Of a stretch of 64,000 nucleotides of DNA, positions 43,768-53,063 are shown piece by piece. The notes under the pieces were generated by a model. The model worked only from the letters and a program-made list of their open reading frames with translations. It did not search any database and was not told the DNA's origin. The stretch is from Pseudomonadota bacterium (lineage in GTDB: Bacteria > Pseudomonadota > Gammaproteobacteria > Xanthomonadales > Xanthomonadaceae), in NCBI GenBank assembly GCA_018242365.1, contig JAFECB010000004.1:124001-188000 (forward strand), read 5' to 3'. Within the stretch, counting starts at the first letter, position 1. Every line of letters begins with the position of its first letter. Position numbers and translations under genes: made by a program.

Positions 43768-44776
43768 CCGGACGCGCCCAGCGCCAGGCGTCCGCGCACA
43801 TCTCGGCCAGCCCACGCCGCGCCGACCAATCAAGCATTCGCCGGGCCTCGCTCACATCTGCAAACAGACTGGCGACGTCGCCCTGCCTGCGCGCTTCGAT
43901 GGTGTACGGCACATCCACACCGGTGACCTCGGTGAACGTGCGCAACAGCTGAAGCACGCTGGTTCCGCACCCGGTGCCGATGTTCAGCATGGCAGAACCA
44001 TGGCCGGCGGCGAGGTAGCGCAGTGCGGCCACATGCGCATCGGCAACGTCCGCAACATGGACGTAATCACGCACACCCGTGCCATCCGGCGTGTCGTAGT
44101 CGTTGCCGAATATCTGCAGTGGATCGGACTTCCCGGCAGCCGCCAGGCAAATGCGCGGCATCAGATTGCTGGGGGGTGTCGCCGCATCCTCGCCGAGTTT
44201 GCCGCTTGCATCCGCGCCGACGGGGTTGAAATAACGCAGCGCCACACAATCGAGCCGACCACTGTTGACGACATCGGAGATGATCTGCTCGGCCATGAGC
44301 TTGCTGCGGCCGTAGGGGCTGGCACAGGACAAGCGCCCGGTTTCCGTCACGGGTGACGGCTGACTGGCGTCGTAGACAGTCGCCGAGGAACTGAACACGA
44401 GGCGACGAACCCCAGAAACCTCCATCGCCGCGAGCAGGCGCAAGGTTCCGATCAGGTTGCTGTCGTAATAGGCCAGCGGCAGGCGGCACGACTCTTCGAC
44501 CGACTTTCGCGCCGCGAAATGGATGACGGCCTCGACACCCTGGCTTGCGAGCACGGCCTCGACGGTCGCCTGATCACGCACGTCCGCTTCCACCCACTGC
44601 ACATCGCCAGCACACAGGCGAGCGACCCGCGTCGGCACATCGCGCTGCGCATTCGAATAGTCATCGAGTGCGATCACCGCGTGTCCTTCCCGCAACAGGG
44701 CCAGCACGGTATGTGAACCGATGTAGCCTGCCGCCCCGGTCACCAGAACGGCTCCGCCAGGCTTGCGGAGACTCAT
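43745..44776 (-). CDS. galE: UDP-glucose 4-epimerase
   Basis: NAD-dependent SDR epimerase of 343 residues that makes UDP-galactose. NAD motif VTGAAGYIGSHTVLALL, catalytic serine in FSSSATVYD and Y-x3-K in SPYGRSKLMAEQ are present, with the GalE-typical FAARKSVEES, RYFNPVGA and GTGVRDYVHVADVA. The ATG at 44776 forms ATGA with the stop of the upstream glycosyltransferase. It indicates galactose in the polymer. Confidence 0.95.
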   Translation of the reverse strand: MSLRKPGGAVLVTGAAGYIGSHTVLALLREGHAVIALDDYSNAQRDVPTRVARLCAGDVQWVEADVRDQATVEAVLASQGVEAVIHFAARKSVEESCRLPLAYYDSNLIGTLRLLAAMEVSGVRRLVFSSSATVYDASQPSPVTETGRLSCASPYGRSKLMAEQIISDVVNSGRLDCVALRYFNPVGADASGKLGEDAATPPSNLMPRICLAAAGKSDPLQIFGNDYDTPDGTGVRDYVHVADVADAHVAALRYLAAGHGSAMLNIGTGCGTSVLQLLRTFTEVTGVDVPYTIEARRQGDVASLFADVSEARRMLDWSARRGLAEMCADAWRWARPDGDRALG

Positions 44777-45768
44777 CGCACCGTCCCGTTGCCCGACGCC
44801 GCCGGAGTCGCCGATGCGGCTTGCACCGCGCCCGCATCGTGCTGTTCGTTCGGGATGAGCCGTGGTCCCTTGCGCAACAAACGCAGTGCAGACACGAATG
44901 CGCGCAACTCGCCCAGCAATTTCACCGGGATCCACCACGGATGGCGCAGATGAAAGCGCGTCCGAACCTCGCGCCATGGCCGTCGCAGGATGTAGCGCAC
45001 CACGTCGCCATGCCATCCCTGCAACAACGCAAAGTAATAGTCACCTGCGCCATGCAGTGGCGACATCGAGGTCAGATGACTGCCAACCGAACGGGTGCCG
45101 CCACGCGCGGCGCGCAGGTGGTAAATGCGTGCCTCGGGCACGAAGCGGATGCGTCCTCCGGCGCGCACGAGGCGCTTGCAGAATTCGGTGTCGAATCGAT
45201 AGGACACCGGCGGCTCGAAGTTCTCGTCGAATCCACCCAGCGTGAGTGCGCGTTCGAGGCGCACCGTCATGTTGCCGGACATGCCGTTCTCGATGAAGGT
45301 GCCGGCATTGCTGCGAAACGGAAACGCCAGATCGGCCATGGGACTCGTTGACGCGGGCCGCGCGTAGCCCTCCAGCGGCGATTCCTCCGGCTGCAGCACC
45401 TGCCCGATCACCGCCCAGATGGCTGGATCGTCAAAGCCCGCGCAATGCGCCGCGAGAAAACCCGGCTCGATGCGGATGTCATCATCCAGCATCAACAGGA
45501 AGGGCTGCGAAGCCGCCTGCATGGCGACATTGAGCGCCCCCGGCTGCGAGGGCTGCTGACGGCGGATCCAGCGAATCCTGCCGTGGTCATGCCATGCCTG
45601 CAGCTGCGCCTCGGTTGCAGCGTCGTGGGTCGGTGTCTGGTCGACGATCAGCAACTCGGCCGCCGGCGGCGACTGTTGCAGCAATTGCCCGATGGTATTC
45701 GTCAGCACCTCGTCGCGGCCGAAGGTCGGAATGGCGACACTGAGCGGAAGCACGGCAGGATCGGTCAT
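44773..45768 (-). CDS. Glycosyltransferase family 2
   Basis: GT-A glycosyltransferase of 331 residues. SVAIPTFGRDEVLTNTIGQL begins the nucleotide-binding domain, LLMLDDDIRIEPG is the D-x-D metal site, and NMTVRLERALTLGGFDENF plus DTEFCKRLVRAG form the acceptor-side motifs. I prefer the ATG at 45768, which overlaps the FkbM stop as ATGA like the rest of the operon; an ATG at 45777 is the alternative. The C-terminal 30 residues are low-complexity. Confidence 0.86.
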   Translation of the reverse strand: MTDPAVLPLSVAIPTFGRDEVLTNTIGQLLQQSPPAAELLIVDQTPTHDAATEAQLQAWHDHGRIRWIRRQQPSQPGALNVAMQAASQPFLLMLDDDIRIEPGFLAAHCAGFDDPAIWAVIGQVLQPEESPLEGYARPASTSPMADLAFPFRSNAGTFIENGMSGNMTVRLERALTLGGFDENFEPPVSYRFDTEFCKRLVRAGGRIRFVPEARIYHLRAARGGTRSVGSHLTSMSPLHGAGDYYFALLQGWHGDVVRYILRRPWREVRTRFHLRHPWWIPVKLLGELRAFVSALRLLRKGPRLIPNEQHDAGAVQAASATPAASGNGTVR

Positions 45769-46637
45769 GCGCGACATACCGCCCAGAACGTGTGCTGGAC
45801 TTCGCCCCGATCGCAGCCTGATACCAATCGCTCACGATCCGCCACCATTCGCAGGGGATCCTTGCCCAGATAGCGTTCCGCGAATTTGTCGGTGAACGTC
45901 TTGCCGGCGTCGGGTGCCCACTCGTACAACACGATGGATGCGTAGTGCCGGGCAAGCGAATCGAGGATGCCACGGATGGAGTAGCCGAACTTGCCCACGG
46001 TCTGCGGATGCAGTTCGAGGAACATGACCGGGCGGCTGTTGGCGAGCATGTTTTCCGCACCCGAAAGTACCTGCCCTTCGTAACCTTCGACGTCGATCTT
46101 GATGAAATCCACGCGCTCGGTGATCAGCGAATCCAGTCGCCGCAGGTCAACGGTGTAGGCGGCACTGCCGACATCCTCGACCCCGCTGTTGATGCCCGTG
46201 CGCAAGCCTGTTTCGCCGTCATGGTCTCCGAGGGCAACGGTATGCAGCTCGACATTGCCGAATCGGTTGATCTCGATATTGCGTTGCAACTCGGGCAGGT
46301 TCTCGGTCGATGGCTCGATGCAGATGACGCGACCCTGCGGCCCGACTGCCTGCTCGATCAGCAGCAGGTAGTAGCCGATGTTGGCCCCCACATCGACCGC
46401 CGTCATTCCCGGCTTCAACAGGGTACGCAGCAGATGGCGCTCCTCGACGAAGCGTTCGCCTTCGACATACAGAAGTTGCTGCGCATTGCTGCGCGAGACA
46501 TCCAGCTCAAGCGTGTGACCGAACATGGGGCGCTGTTCCCGCGTTCCGGCCGGCACGCCAGCGAATGCGCGCTCGACCCGGCGCAGCATGCCAAACCGAT
46601 TGACGCCCCCATAACTACGCAGCCATCGATAGTCCAT
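45765..46637 (-). CDS. FkbM family SAM-dependent methyltransferase
   Basis: O-methyltransferase of 290 residues. Motif I is AVDVGANIGYYLLL, followed by VICIEPSTENLPEL and the FkbM hallmark DFIKIDVEGYEGQVL. Genes of this family in polysaccharide clusters methylate sugar hydroxyls. It lies 6 bp after the hexapeptide acetyltransferase on the genome but is transcribed after it. A second FkbM gene is at 58757. Confidence 0.88.
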   Translation of the reverse strand: MDYRWLRSYGGVNRFGMLRRVERAFAGVPAGTREQRPMFGHTLELDVSRSNAQQLLYVEGERFVEERHLLRTLLKPGMTAVDVGANIGYYLLLIEQAVGPQGRVICIEPSTENLPELQRNIEINRFGNVELHTVALGDHDGETGLRTGINSGVEDVGSAAYTVDLRRLDSLITERVDFIKIDVEGYEGQVLSGAENMLANSRPVMFLELHPQTVGKFGYSIRGILDSLARHYASIVLYEWAPDAGKTFTDKFAERYLGKDPLRMVADRERLVSGCDRGEVQHTFWAVCRA

Positions 46638-46643
46638 GGTGCC

Positions 46644-47204
46644 CTATCCCCTGTATTTGATGACGCGCGCCGGCACCCCACCGACGATTGCTCGTGCCTC
46701 GACGGAATGGGTCACCACTGCACCCGCTCCGATGACCGCACCCTCCCCGACGCGGACGCCAGGCAAGATCACCGCATTCGCGCCGATCCACACATCGTCG
46801 CCAATCTCGACCTCGGCGGCGATGCAGGGCTGCTCGAACATCGGCGTGCCTGTGCCCATCGCATGGTTATGATCCGTGATGTACACCCCCGGGGCAATCA
46901 GGCAACCTCGCCCGATCGATACCCGCTGGCTGGCCTCGATTGCGACCCCACGACCAAGGAAGGTGGACGCTCCGATATCGACACTTGCCGTGTCGTTGAC
47001 GATATTGATCCAGACATCGGGATGAAGCACGCAACGCGCGCCCATGCTGGCCAGCCAGGGACGCTCGATACGGACCCCGCGGCCGAACAGGCACTTTGGA
47101 TCGATTTTCCGCCCGCCAGACAGTCGGAACGCATGGACACGCAGGCGGCAACCGACGATGCGGCGGACCTCTATCAGCCGATGGATCCACTGGAAGATGT
47201 TCAT
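46644..47204 (-). CDS. Hexapeptide-repeat acetyltransferase (maltose/galactoside O-acetyltransferase-like)
   Basis: Left-handed beta-helix protein of 186 residues. An N-terminal basic region is followed by hexapeptide repeats from about residue 50. The catalytic-type histidine is in [10 protein letters not shown], and the C-terminal coil contains [20 protein letters not shown] and [12 protein letters not shown], typical of sugar O-acetyltransferases. The ATG at 47204 overlaps the upstream GT4 stop as ATGA. Confidence 0.88.
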   Translation of the reverse strand: MNIFQWIHRLIEVRRIVGCRLRVHAFRLSGGRKIDPKCLFGRGVRIERPWLASMGARCVLHPDVWINIVNDTASVDIGASTFLGRGVAIEASQRVSIGRGCLIAPGVYITDHNHAMGTGTPMFEQPCIAAEVEIGDDVWIGANAVILPGVRVGEGAVIGAGAVVTHSVEARAIVGGVPARVIKYRG

Positions 47205-48370
47205 GCCACCTGGCCTTCGGGATACTTGTGTGCAGACAGACGCTCGTAAAACGCTTCGGTGTCACGTGCAACGCGGTCCCACGAATATGCGTTCGCCCGT
47301 GCTGCAGCATGTGCCGACAATGCTGCAGCGGCCGCCGGATTGCACCACAAGGCCTCGATGCGCTGCACGATGGCGTCCGCATCGTTGAAGCCGACCAGAT
47401 ACCCGCTGCGGCCGTCCTCGATCACGTCCGGCATGCCACCGGCATGGGTTCCGATCACGCACATCCCGCGCGCCATGGCTTCGATGAAGACCTTGCCGAA
47501 GCCCTCGAACAGGGACGGGCTGAGGAAGATTCCATGCTGATCGTAGATACGGCAAAGCTGCTGTTGCGTCACCCAAGCCACCAGCTCAAGGCGATCACGC
47601 ACGTCCGGTGACAACAGCTGCAGGACGTGTGCTTGCTCTTCCGACCGGCAGACCCAGGTCATGCGCCAATCCACATGACGCCTGGCCAGACGATTCAGGC
47701 TCTCGGCGACGGCATGCACGCCCTTCCAATAGGCGAATCCACCTACATGCAGCAACCGCTTCAGCCGCTCGCCACCCATCGGGCTTGCGGGTGTGGCCAC
47801 AAATGCCGCCGCGGGTGCCTGGGCAATCCTGCCGATTCTCTCCGCTGTGACATGCATCTGATCGCGAAGATAAGCCTCATCGATGCTGCTACTGACGAGC
47901 ACCCCATCCGCATCGCGGTAGGCGAGGCGATCATGCCGATGCAGCAGACGGTCGATGGCCTCACCTGTCAGCGCCTTCGGGCCGCTGCGCCCACGCACGC
48001 CAAGTCGACTGCGCCACGGTTTCAGCACACGCTCCATATGGTCATCGAGACCATGGCTGCGGCAGACAAAGACACCTGGCCGCCGCTCATGCCGATGCCG
48101 TGCAGCCGCCAGATAGCAATGCCCCTGATTGACGTGGATGACATCGAAGCGCTTGCTTGCGCAGCGTTCACCGATGACGTCACGATACCGATAGGGCAGT
48201 TCGAGCAGGTAATGCAGATTGCCGTGGCGAATCCTGCGCCCCAGGTCGCCAGCCCAGATTTCGTCCACTTCGTGGCCACGCGCACGCAAGGCGTGGATGG
48301 TCTGCCATTCCGTCCCGGCCGCGCCGGAATCGGGATCGGGAGGCACGTCGGCGGCGAACAGGATCTTCAG
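47201..48370 (-). CDS. Glycosyltransferase family 4, probable CTG start
   Basis: GT-B glycosyltransferase of 389 residues if started at 48370. The donor domain has [20 protein letters not shown] and [20 protein letters not shown] (E-x7-E). The first ordinary start is a GTG at 48346, but it would begin at [10 protein letters not shown] and lose the first strand. The codons just upstream read LKILFAAD, an ideal GT4 first strand, preceded by a CTG (48370-48368) that overlaps the upstream TGA as CTGA, mimicking the ATGA junctions elsewhere. I therefore favour a CTG start. Confidence 0.85.
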   Translation of the reverse strand: MKILFAADVPPDPDSGAAGTEWQTIHALRARGHEVDEIWAGDLGRRIRHGNLHYLLELPYRYRDVIGERCASKRFDVIHVNQGHCYLAAARHRHERRPGVFVCRSHGLDDHMERVLKPWRSRLGVRGRSGPKALTGEAIDRLLHRHDRLAYRDADGVLVSSSIDEAYLRDQMHVTAERIGRIAQAPAAAFVATPASPMGGERLKRLLHVGGFAYWKGVHAVAESLNRLARRHVDWRMTWVCRSEEQAHVLQLLSPDVRDRLELVAWVTQQQLCRIYDQHGIFLSPSLFEGFGKVFIEAMARGMCVIGTHAGGMPDVIEDGRSGYLVGFNDADAIVQRIEALWCNPAAAAALSAHAAARANAYSWDRVARDTEAFYERLSAHKYPEGQVA

Positions 48371-49335
48371 GACAGTCCCAGCCCTTGTGGCTTCCAGAAT
48401 GGCGCCGCGACCATGGCGATCACATACATCAGCCAGGCCCGCGGATTGCTGCGATCCTGTTGCATCGAGGCACGCAAATATTTCCGTGCACGGGGATCAC
48501 GGCGTGCCATCAGGCAGCGACCGATGAAATAGTGGGTCATTCCGGACGATGGTTTCGCCTCGCCGGCATTGCCGGCACCCGGCCCCGGCAACACCGCCGC
48601 CGCAAGCAATGCGGCATCGTCTTCACCACGCTGACGTGCTGCATGCAAATCATCGATGAGGCGCGCATACGGCAGCTTGCGCGCATGCAATCGACCGCTG
48701 ATCGAATCGGCCGCCAACCGATAGCGGTAGAGCACGCGCTGGACGTAATCCAACGTGCCGACCTGAGCAAGGCGCAGCCACAGGTCGCTGTCCTGCGCGT
48801 AATAGAATTTTTCGCGATAGCCGCCGACCTTCATGTACGCGTCGCGTCGCATCATCACACTGCCATGCCCGGGCGGACCGATGCGATCAACAGTCAGTTG
48901 TCGGGTTGCCGCATCCGCACCCGCCGGTCTTCGGTACAGCAGCAGCGGCTCATCCTCCGGCCCCATCACTTCCGACCAGCAGGAGACGAACGCGAGCGTG
49001 TCATCGGCATCCAGCATCTCTTTCTGCGCCAGCAAGCGGCCCGGCATCGACAGATCGTCCGCGTCCTGACGCGCGATGTATCGCCCTCGTGCCGCCTCGC
49101 AGCCGACGATCAACGCACGCGTCAGTCCGGCATTGGGCTGGGTGATCACGCGCAGCCTGCCGTCGCGCGTCGCGTAGTCCCGCAGGATCGCCGCCGTCGC
49201 ATCGGTGGAACCATCATCGACCGCGATGACCTCCAGCGCCACGCCTTGCTGCGCAAGGACGCTGTCCAGCGATGCGCGCAGGTAGCGCTCGGCATTGAAC
49301 ACGCCAATGACCACCGAGATGTCGGGCGCCGACAT
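48367..49335 (-). CDS. Glycosyltransferase family 2
   Basis: GT-A glycosyltransferase of 322 residues. ISVVIGVFNAERYLRASLDS starts the domain; AVDDGSTDAT and the metal site ARQDADDLSMP follow, then DLWLRLAQVG in the acceptor region. The ATG at 49335 is 2 bases past the upstream stop and begins directly at the domain; an in-frame GTG at 49350 is the alternative. A short hydrophobic segment near the C-terminus may associate it with the membrane. Confidence 0.87.
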   Translation of the reverse strand: MSAPDISVVIGVFNAERYLRASLDSVLAQQGVALEVIAVDDGSTDATAAILRDYATRDGRLRVITQPNAGLTRALIVGCEAARGRYIARQDADDLSMPGRLLAQKEMLDADDTLAFVSCWSEVMGPEDEPLLLYRRPAGADAATRQLTVDRIGPPGHGSVMMRRDAYMKVGGYREKFYYAQDSDLWLRLAQVGTLDYVQRVLYRYRLAADSISGRLHARKLPYARLIDDLHAARQRGEDDAALLAAAVLPGPGAGNAGEAKPSSGMTHYFIGRCLMARRDPRARKYLRASMQQDRSNPRAWLMYVIAMVAAPFWKPQGLGLS

Positions 49336-49337
49336 CG

Positions 49338-50330
49338 TCAGGTCATCCACGACTGCTTGCGGGTGTCATCGCCCACCGACTTGCCCAGCAAGCTCCGCGC
49401 CCTCTCGCTCCAGCGGGCCACGCGCGACCAGCCGAGGATGGCAGCGGCTCGTCGATACAGCTTCAATTCGATGGAATCCTTCCCCTGAGCTTGCATGACC
49501 AGCCGACACAACGCGTCCGCCGCCTGATCATCGCCAAGCCGCCCGCACTCGCGCACATGTGAAAACACCCAGCGCGCGAAATGGCGCATTTCCGGGGCCT
49601 CCGTGGTGACACCTGCCGCCAGCGCACATCGGTGCAAGCTGGTAAAGAAGCGCACGCGATCCGGTGGCGCCAGCCAGCGCCCGTGGCCCGTCTGGCGTGC
49701 CTGCGCGTGGTGCCATTGGTCGGTAACGAACTGCGGGCAATACGCCAGGCGGATCCCCAGGGCGCCGGCTCGCGCGTCATAGTCCCAATCCTGCGAATAG
49801 CGAAGATCCGACCACGGGCCGACGGCATCACACACCGAGCGTCGCCACAAGGGTGCATCGGTATTCCACCAACGATCCACCAGCAAGGCGGGGAACAGAC
49901 TGCGCATTTCCCTGCCCGACCATTTGTGTGCCGTTTCGGCGGGTGGTGAATCGGTCCGGCAAAGACGAATCCAGCCATACGCCGCCCCACACTCCGGCTG
50001 TGCACGCAAGGCTGCGATCTGCACTTCGAATTTGCGCGACCACAGGGTGTCGTCGCTGTCGAGGTATTGGATGAACTCGCCCCGCGCCAACTGGCGCCCC
50101 GCTTCGCGCGCAACACCTGCGCCCCGGCTCGGATTCCAGATGTAGTGGACGACGCCCGGATGCGCCGCCACCAACTCAGGCCCAAGCTCGCGCGTATCGT
50201 CATCCGAACCATCGTCGCTGATGATGATTTCGATCGCGCGCCAAGTCTGTGCCAGCACGCTATCGACGGCCCTGCGCAGCATGTCGGCACGATTCTTGAC
50301 CGGGATGATGGTGGATACCAGGCCGGGCAC
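49338..50330 (-). CDS. Glycosyltransferase family 2
   Basis: GT-A glycosyltransferase of 330 residues. VSTIIPVKNRADMLRRAVDS, ISDDGSDDDT and the metal site QYLDSDDTLWSRK are clear. The acceptor-side segment RYSQDWDYDARAG is characteristic of GT2 enzymes with a W-D motif. The open frame extends far upstream through the deacetylase gene in another frame. The GTG at 50330, 4 bases past the upstream stop, is the natural start. Confidence 0.86.
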   Translation of the reverse strand: MPGLVSTIIPVKNRADMLRRAVDSVLAQTWRAIEIIISDDGSDDDTRELGPELVAAHPGVVHYIWNPSRGAGVAREAGRQLARGEFIQYLDSDDTLWSRKFEVQIAALRAQPECGAAYGWIRLCRTDSPPAETAHKWSGREMRSLFPALLVDRWWNTDAPLWRRSVCDAVGPWSDLRYSQDWDYDARAGALGIRLAYCPQFVTDQWHHAQARQTGHGRWLAPPDRVRFFTSLHRCALAAGVTTEAPEMRHFARWVFSHVRECGRLGDDQAADALCRLVMQAQGKDSIELKLYRRAAAILGWSRVARWSERARSLLGKSVGDDTRKQSWMT

Positions 50331-50334
50331 GATG

Positions 50335-51156
50335 TCAGTGATGGTTTGTCTCCTGCTGCAACACCCGCACGGCATCCACGAACGGCAACACCTGTACGGA
50401 CTGCTCGCCTGAGAGCCGCCGCAACAAATGGTCAAGCACATCCAGACCCACCGACAGATGGTGGCCACCGCCAACGCCGTGGAACACGAATGCCGCGAAC
50501 GCCTTGCGCTCGATGGCCATGTCCAGTGCCTCGTCCAGAGCAGCGATCGTCGCCCCATCGCCATCGATACCGCGCACCCGATGCCAATCACCCGGTCGCG
50601 CTGGCAAGTCGACAGCGGCAACACCGCCGCAGCGGGCGGACGGGAATATCTCGCGCACCAATGGCGTGTAATCGACCAGGCGGGAGCCGACGTCGAGGTT
50701 GTGGCGGTCCACGAAGCCCATCAAGCGCGTGCGATCCAGCCCCATTTTCGCCAGAATCCGGCGCGGCAAGCCGGGTCTGCCGAGGTTCGGATTGCTGCAG
50801 GGAAAGGCGAAGCTACGGGACGTGCGGCCATCCAGCATGTGCAGGATACGATCCGCGGCCAGCAGCTCGATCCGCATCCGGTCGAGATTGTAGGTATCCA
50901 GCGCGATCCCTTCGGTCACCCATGGCTTGCTGGACACGCCGGGATGGAACACGGTGTGATTGCCCAGCTCGTGTCCACGCTGTGCGGCGGCAATCCACTC
51001 GCCGGATCGTTTGGCGAAGGGTTCGGCTCCCGGGCTGACGTAGAACGTCCCGCGCATGCCATGCGCTTCCAGCATCGGCATGGCGACATCGAGATGGACA
51101 TCAAGCCCATCGTCGAAGGTCAGGCTGACCAGGGTTTGCGCGGCGTGTTCGGTCAT
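50335..51156 (-). CDS. Polysaccharide deacetylase family protein
   Basis: NodB-fold protein of 273 residues. SLTFDDGLDVHLDVAMPMLE carries the TFDDG motif with the catalytic-base and metal-binding aspartates, and GHELGNHTVFHPG provides the metal histidines in a shortened H-x-x-x-H form. FVFHGVGGGHH near the C-terminus corresponds to the last motif. It could N-deacetylate sugars of the polymer or its precursors. No signal peptide is evident from the ATG at 51156, so action in the cytoplasm is suggested. Confidence 0.82.
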   Translation of the reverse strand: MTEHAAQTLVSLTFDDGLDVHLDVAMPMLEAHGMRGTFYVSPGAEPFAKRSGEWIAAAQRGHELGNHTVFHPGVSSKPWVTEGIALDTYNLDRMRIELLAADRILHMLDGRTSRSFAFPCSNPNLGRPGLPRRILAKMGLDRTRLMGFVDRHNLDVGSRLVDYTPLVREIFPSARCGGVAAVDLPARPGDWHRVRGIDGDGATIAALDEALDMAIERKAFAAFVFHGVGGGHHLSVGLDVLDHLLRRLSGEQSVQVLPFVDAVRVLQQETNHH

Positions 51157-51181
51157 TGTGACGTGTTCCGGCAAGCGTGGA

Positions 51182-51928
51182 TCAGCGGAGGCCGGCCCGA
51201 CAGGCATGCAGCACTTCCTGCTTCAACGCTGCCTTGCGCACCTGCGCATCCGGAAGACTGGTGGCGCGAACGCATTCCACGATGAATCCGGATGCCTGCA
51301 AGCGCTGCTCATAGTCGGCATTGGTGTAACAGCGATAGATGCCATCGTCGGCAAACACGCGCATGCGCTCATCATGCCCTTGGGTTTCGATGGTGTCGTT
51401 TGCGGTGCAGAACGCAGGCACCTGCAGGACGGCCACGCCATCCGGGTGCAGGACCCGACGCACCTCGCGCATCGCCGCGCGATCCTCCTGCAGGCTGTTG
51501 AGGACGTGGCAGGCGTACAGCATGTGGATGCTGCCGTCCGCGAACGGCAGGGCGAGCAAGTCCAGGTGCGAATCGCCGACGCCTTTGATGTCGCCTGATC
51601 GATAGTGCATTCCGCGGCCCCGCGCCAACTGCGCCAGGTACGGCCCCAACCCGGATTCTGGCGCGATGTGGACGAAGGTCCCGCCCTCGCGGTAAATCTC
51701 GGGGTGGTCGTTGAAATAGTAGGCGGCCAGCCGGTGCGGCGGCTTCGAGTGGCAAACCGGGCAACGGAAGTCGGTTTCCGGCGGCTCACCGTGGGTGAGG
51801 AAACCCTTCAGGCGACTGTCGCAGATCAGGCAATAGCGCTGCCAGCCGAAACTCCGCAGGCGCGTGAATGCGGCCCGGATTCCTGGCCGTAGCCGCTCCG
51901 GGACCACGCGCTTCAGTGCATCCTTCAC
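51182..51928 (-). CDS. Class I SAM-dependent methyltransferase with zinc-ribbon-like N-terminus
   Basis: Protein of about 248 residues. An N-terminal Cys4 knuckle (CLICDSR ... RCPVCHS) is followed by the methyltransferase core: FVHIAPESGLGPYLAQL in place of the usual glycine-rich motif I, then DLLALPFADGSIHMLYACHV and EVRRVLHPDGVAVLQVP. The start is uncertain: GTG at 51928 is used, with TTG at 51934 and GTG at 51997 also in frame. It probably methylates a sugar. Confidence 0.77.
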   Translation of the reverse strand: MKDALKRVVPERLRPGIRAAFTRLRSFGWQRYCLICDSRLKGFLTHGEPPETDFRCPVCHSKPPHRLAAYYFNDHPEIYREGGTFVHIAPESGLGPYLAQLARGRGMHYRSGDIKGVGDSHLDLLALPFADGSIHMLYACHVLNSLQEDRAAMREVRRVLHPDGVAVLQVPAFCTANDTIETQGHDERMRVFADDGIYRCYTNADYEQRLQASGFIVECVRATSLPDAQVRKAALKQEVLHACRAGLR

Positions 51929-51998
51929 GCTCAAGACGATTGCCCCCGGCCCATGCCTGTCGCTCCTGCAAAACGGATGTCCCGACTGGATTCGCACA

Positions 51999-53063
51999 TC
52001 ATGTGTAGCGCTCGACCGGATCTGGTCGCGCCGCGTCGCCCCAGGCGCGTGCGTTCAACTGGGCGACCCGATCCTCCCTCGGGATCGCAAACCGCACCGG
52101 CAACACGCGTGTCGTATTGATGTTGTCGGCGGCATGACGCTTTGCCTGCGGCGCGTGCCAGAGATGCACGAAGGGCAGGTATCCGGCACGACAATGCCCG
52201 ACAAGCTGGCAGCGATCGTAGAATTCATCGTCCTCGCCTCCCCAGTCAACGAAGCCCTCGTCGAAGCCGCCAATCGCCTTGAATGCATCCTTGCGGATCG
52301 CGATCGTGCCACCTTTCCAGTTCTGGAGGGCCGGGGATGGGACGCCGTCGTCGGGCACCGCATCTCCCACCAGCAGCCGCGCCGTGTCCTCGCAGGTCAA
52401 ATAGAAAAGCACGCGTTGCAACGAGGCCGCGGTATACCTGCCCTCGCCCATCACCTGCAGCAGTTCACGCGCATACCCGGCCGGGGCGCAGATATCACCG
52501 TCGTGGAACACCAGAATATCTGCGCGAGCAAGCCGCGCGCCCACGTTGAATGCCCAGGATTTGCGCCAGCCTGGCGTCATGCCGGATTTGTCGAGGTGGC
52601 GATACACGATGCCGTGCGGCAAGCGATCCAGCAGCGGTACGGGCGATTGATCGACCACGATGCATTCGCAGCTGACGCCTTCCTGCGCAAACAAGGAACG
52701 CAGGGTCTGGATCAGTTGCGACAGACGTGCTTCGCCGGAATGTGCGATCACGAAGGAAATTCGTGGCTGATCATCGAGCGACGATGGTTGATCTGCAAAA
52801 CGAATCGGCCACTCGTGCAGCGCCGTCTGCATCAGCTTTCGACCGAGCGACGGCAAGACCAGCGGCGCGTGCAATTCACTGCCCCATTGCCACTGGCATT
52901 GGTAGCCCCTGCTTCCTTCCACCTGCAGCAGCGTTTCGTTGCGATTGCACAGCGATGCCCATGCACCCACATGCCCACCAGTAGCCGACAGTGCGACGCG
53001 ATAGCGCGGCAGGTCGCGCACCAGCACGCCCGGCAAATCATGCAGCCGTCGCAGCAGGTTCAT
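51999..53063 (-). CDS. Glycosyltransferase family 2, galactosyltransferase-like
   Basis: GT-A glycosyltransferase of 354 residues. The N-terminal about 100 residues are not recognised; the catalytic domain starts ISFVIAHSGEARLSQLIQTL. The metal site is DILVFHDGDICAP, and the C-terminal GGFDEGFVDWGGEDDEFYDR matches the Glyco_transf_7C segment of galactosyl- and N-acetylgalactosaminyl-transferases. The ATG at 53063 overlaps the asnB stop as ATGA. Confidence 0.85.
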   Translation of the reverse strand: MNLLRRLHDLPGVLVRDLPRYRVALSATGGHVGAWASLCNRNETLLQVEGSRGYQCQWQWGSELHAPLVLPSLGRKLMQTALHEWPIRFADQPSSLDDQPRISFVIAHSGEARLSQLIQTLRSLFAQEGVSCECIVVDQSPVPLLDRLPHGIVYRHLDKSGMTPGWRKSWAFNVGARLARADILVFHDGDICAPAGYARELLQVMGEGRYTAASLQRVLFYLTCEDTARLLVGDAVPDDGVPSPALQNWKGGTIAIRKDAFKAIGGFDEGFVDWGGEDDEFYDRCQLVGHCRAGYLPFVHLWHAPQAKRHAADNINTTRVLPVRFAIPREDRVAQLNARAWGDAARPDPVERYT

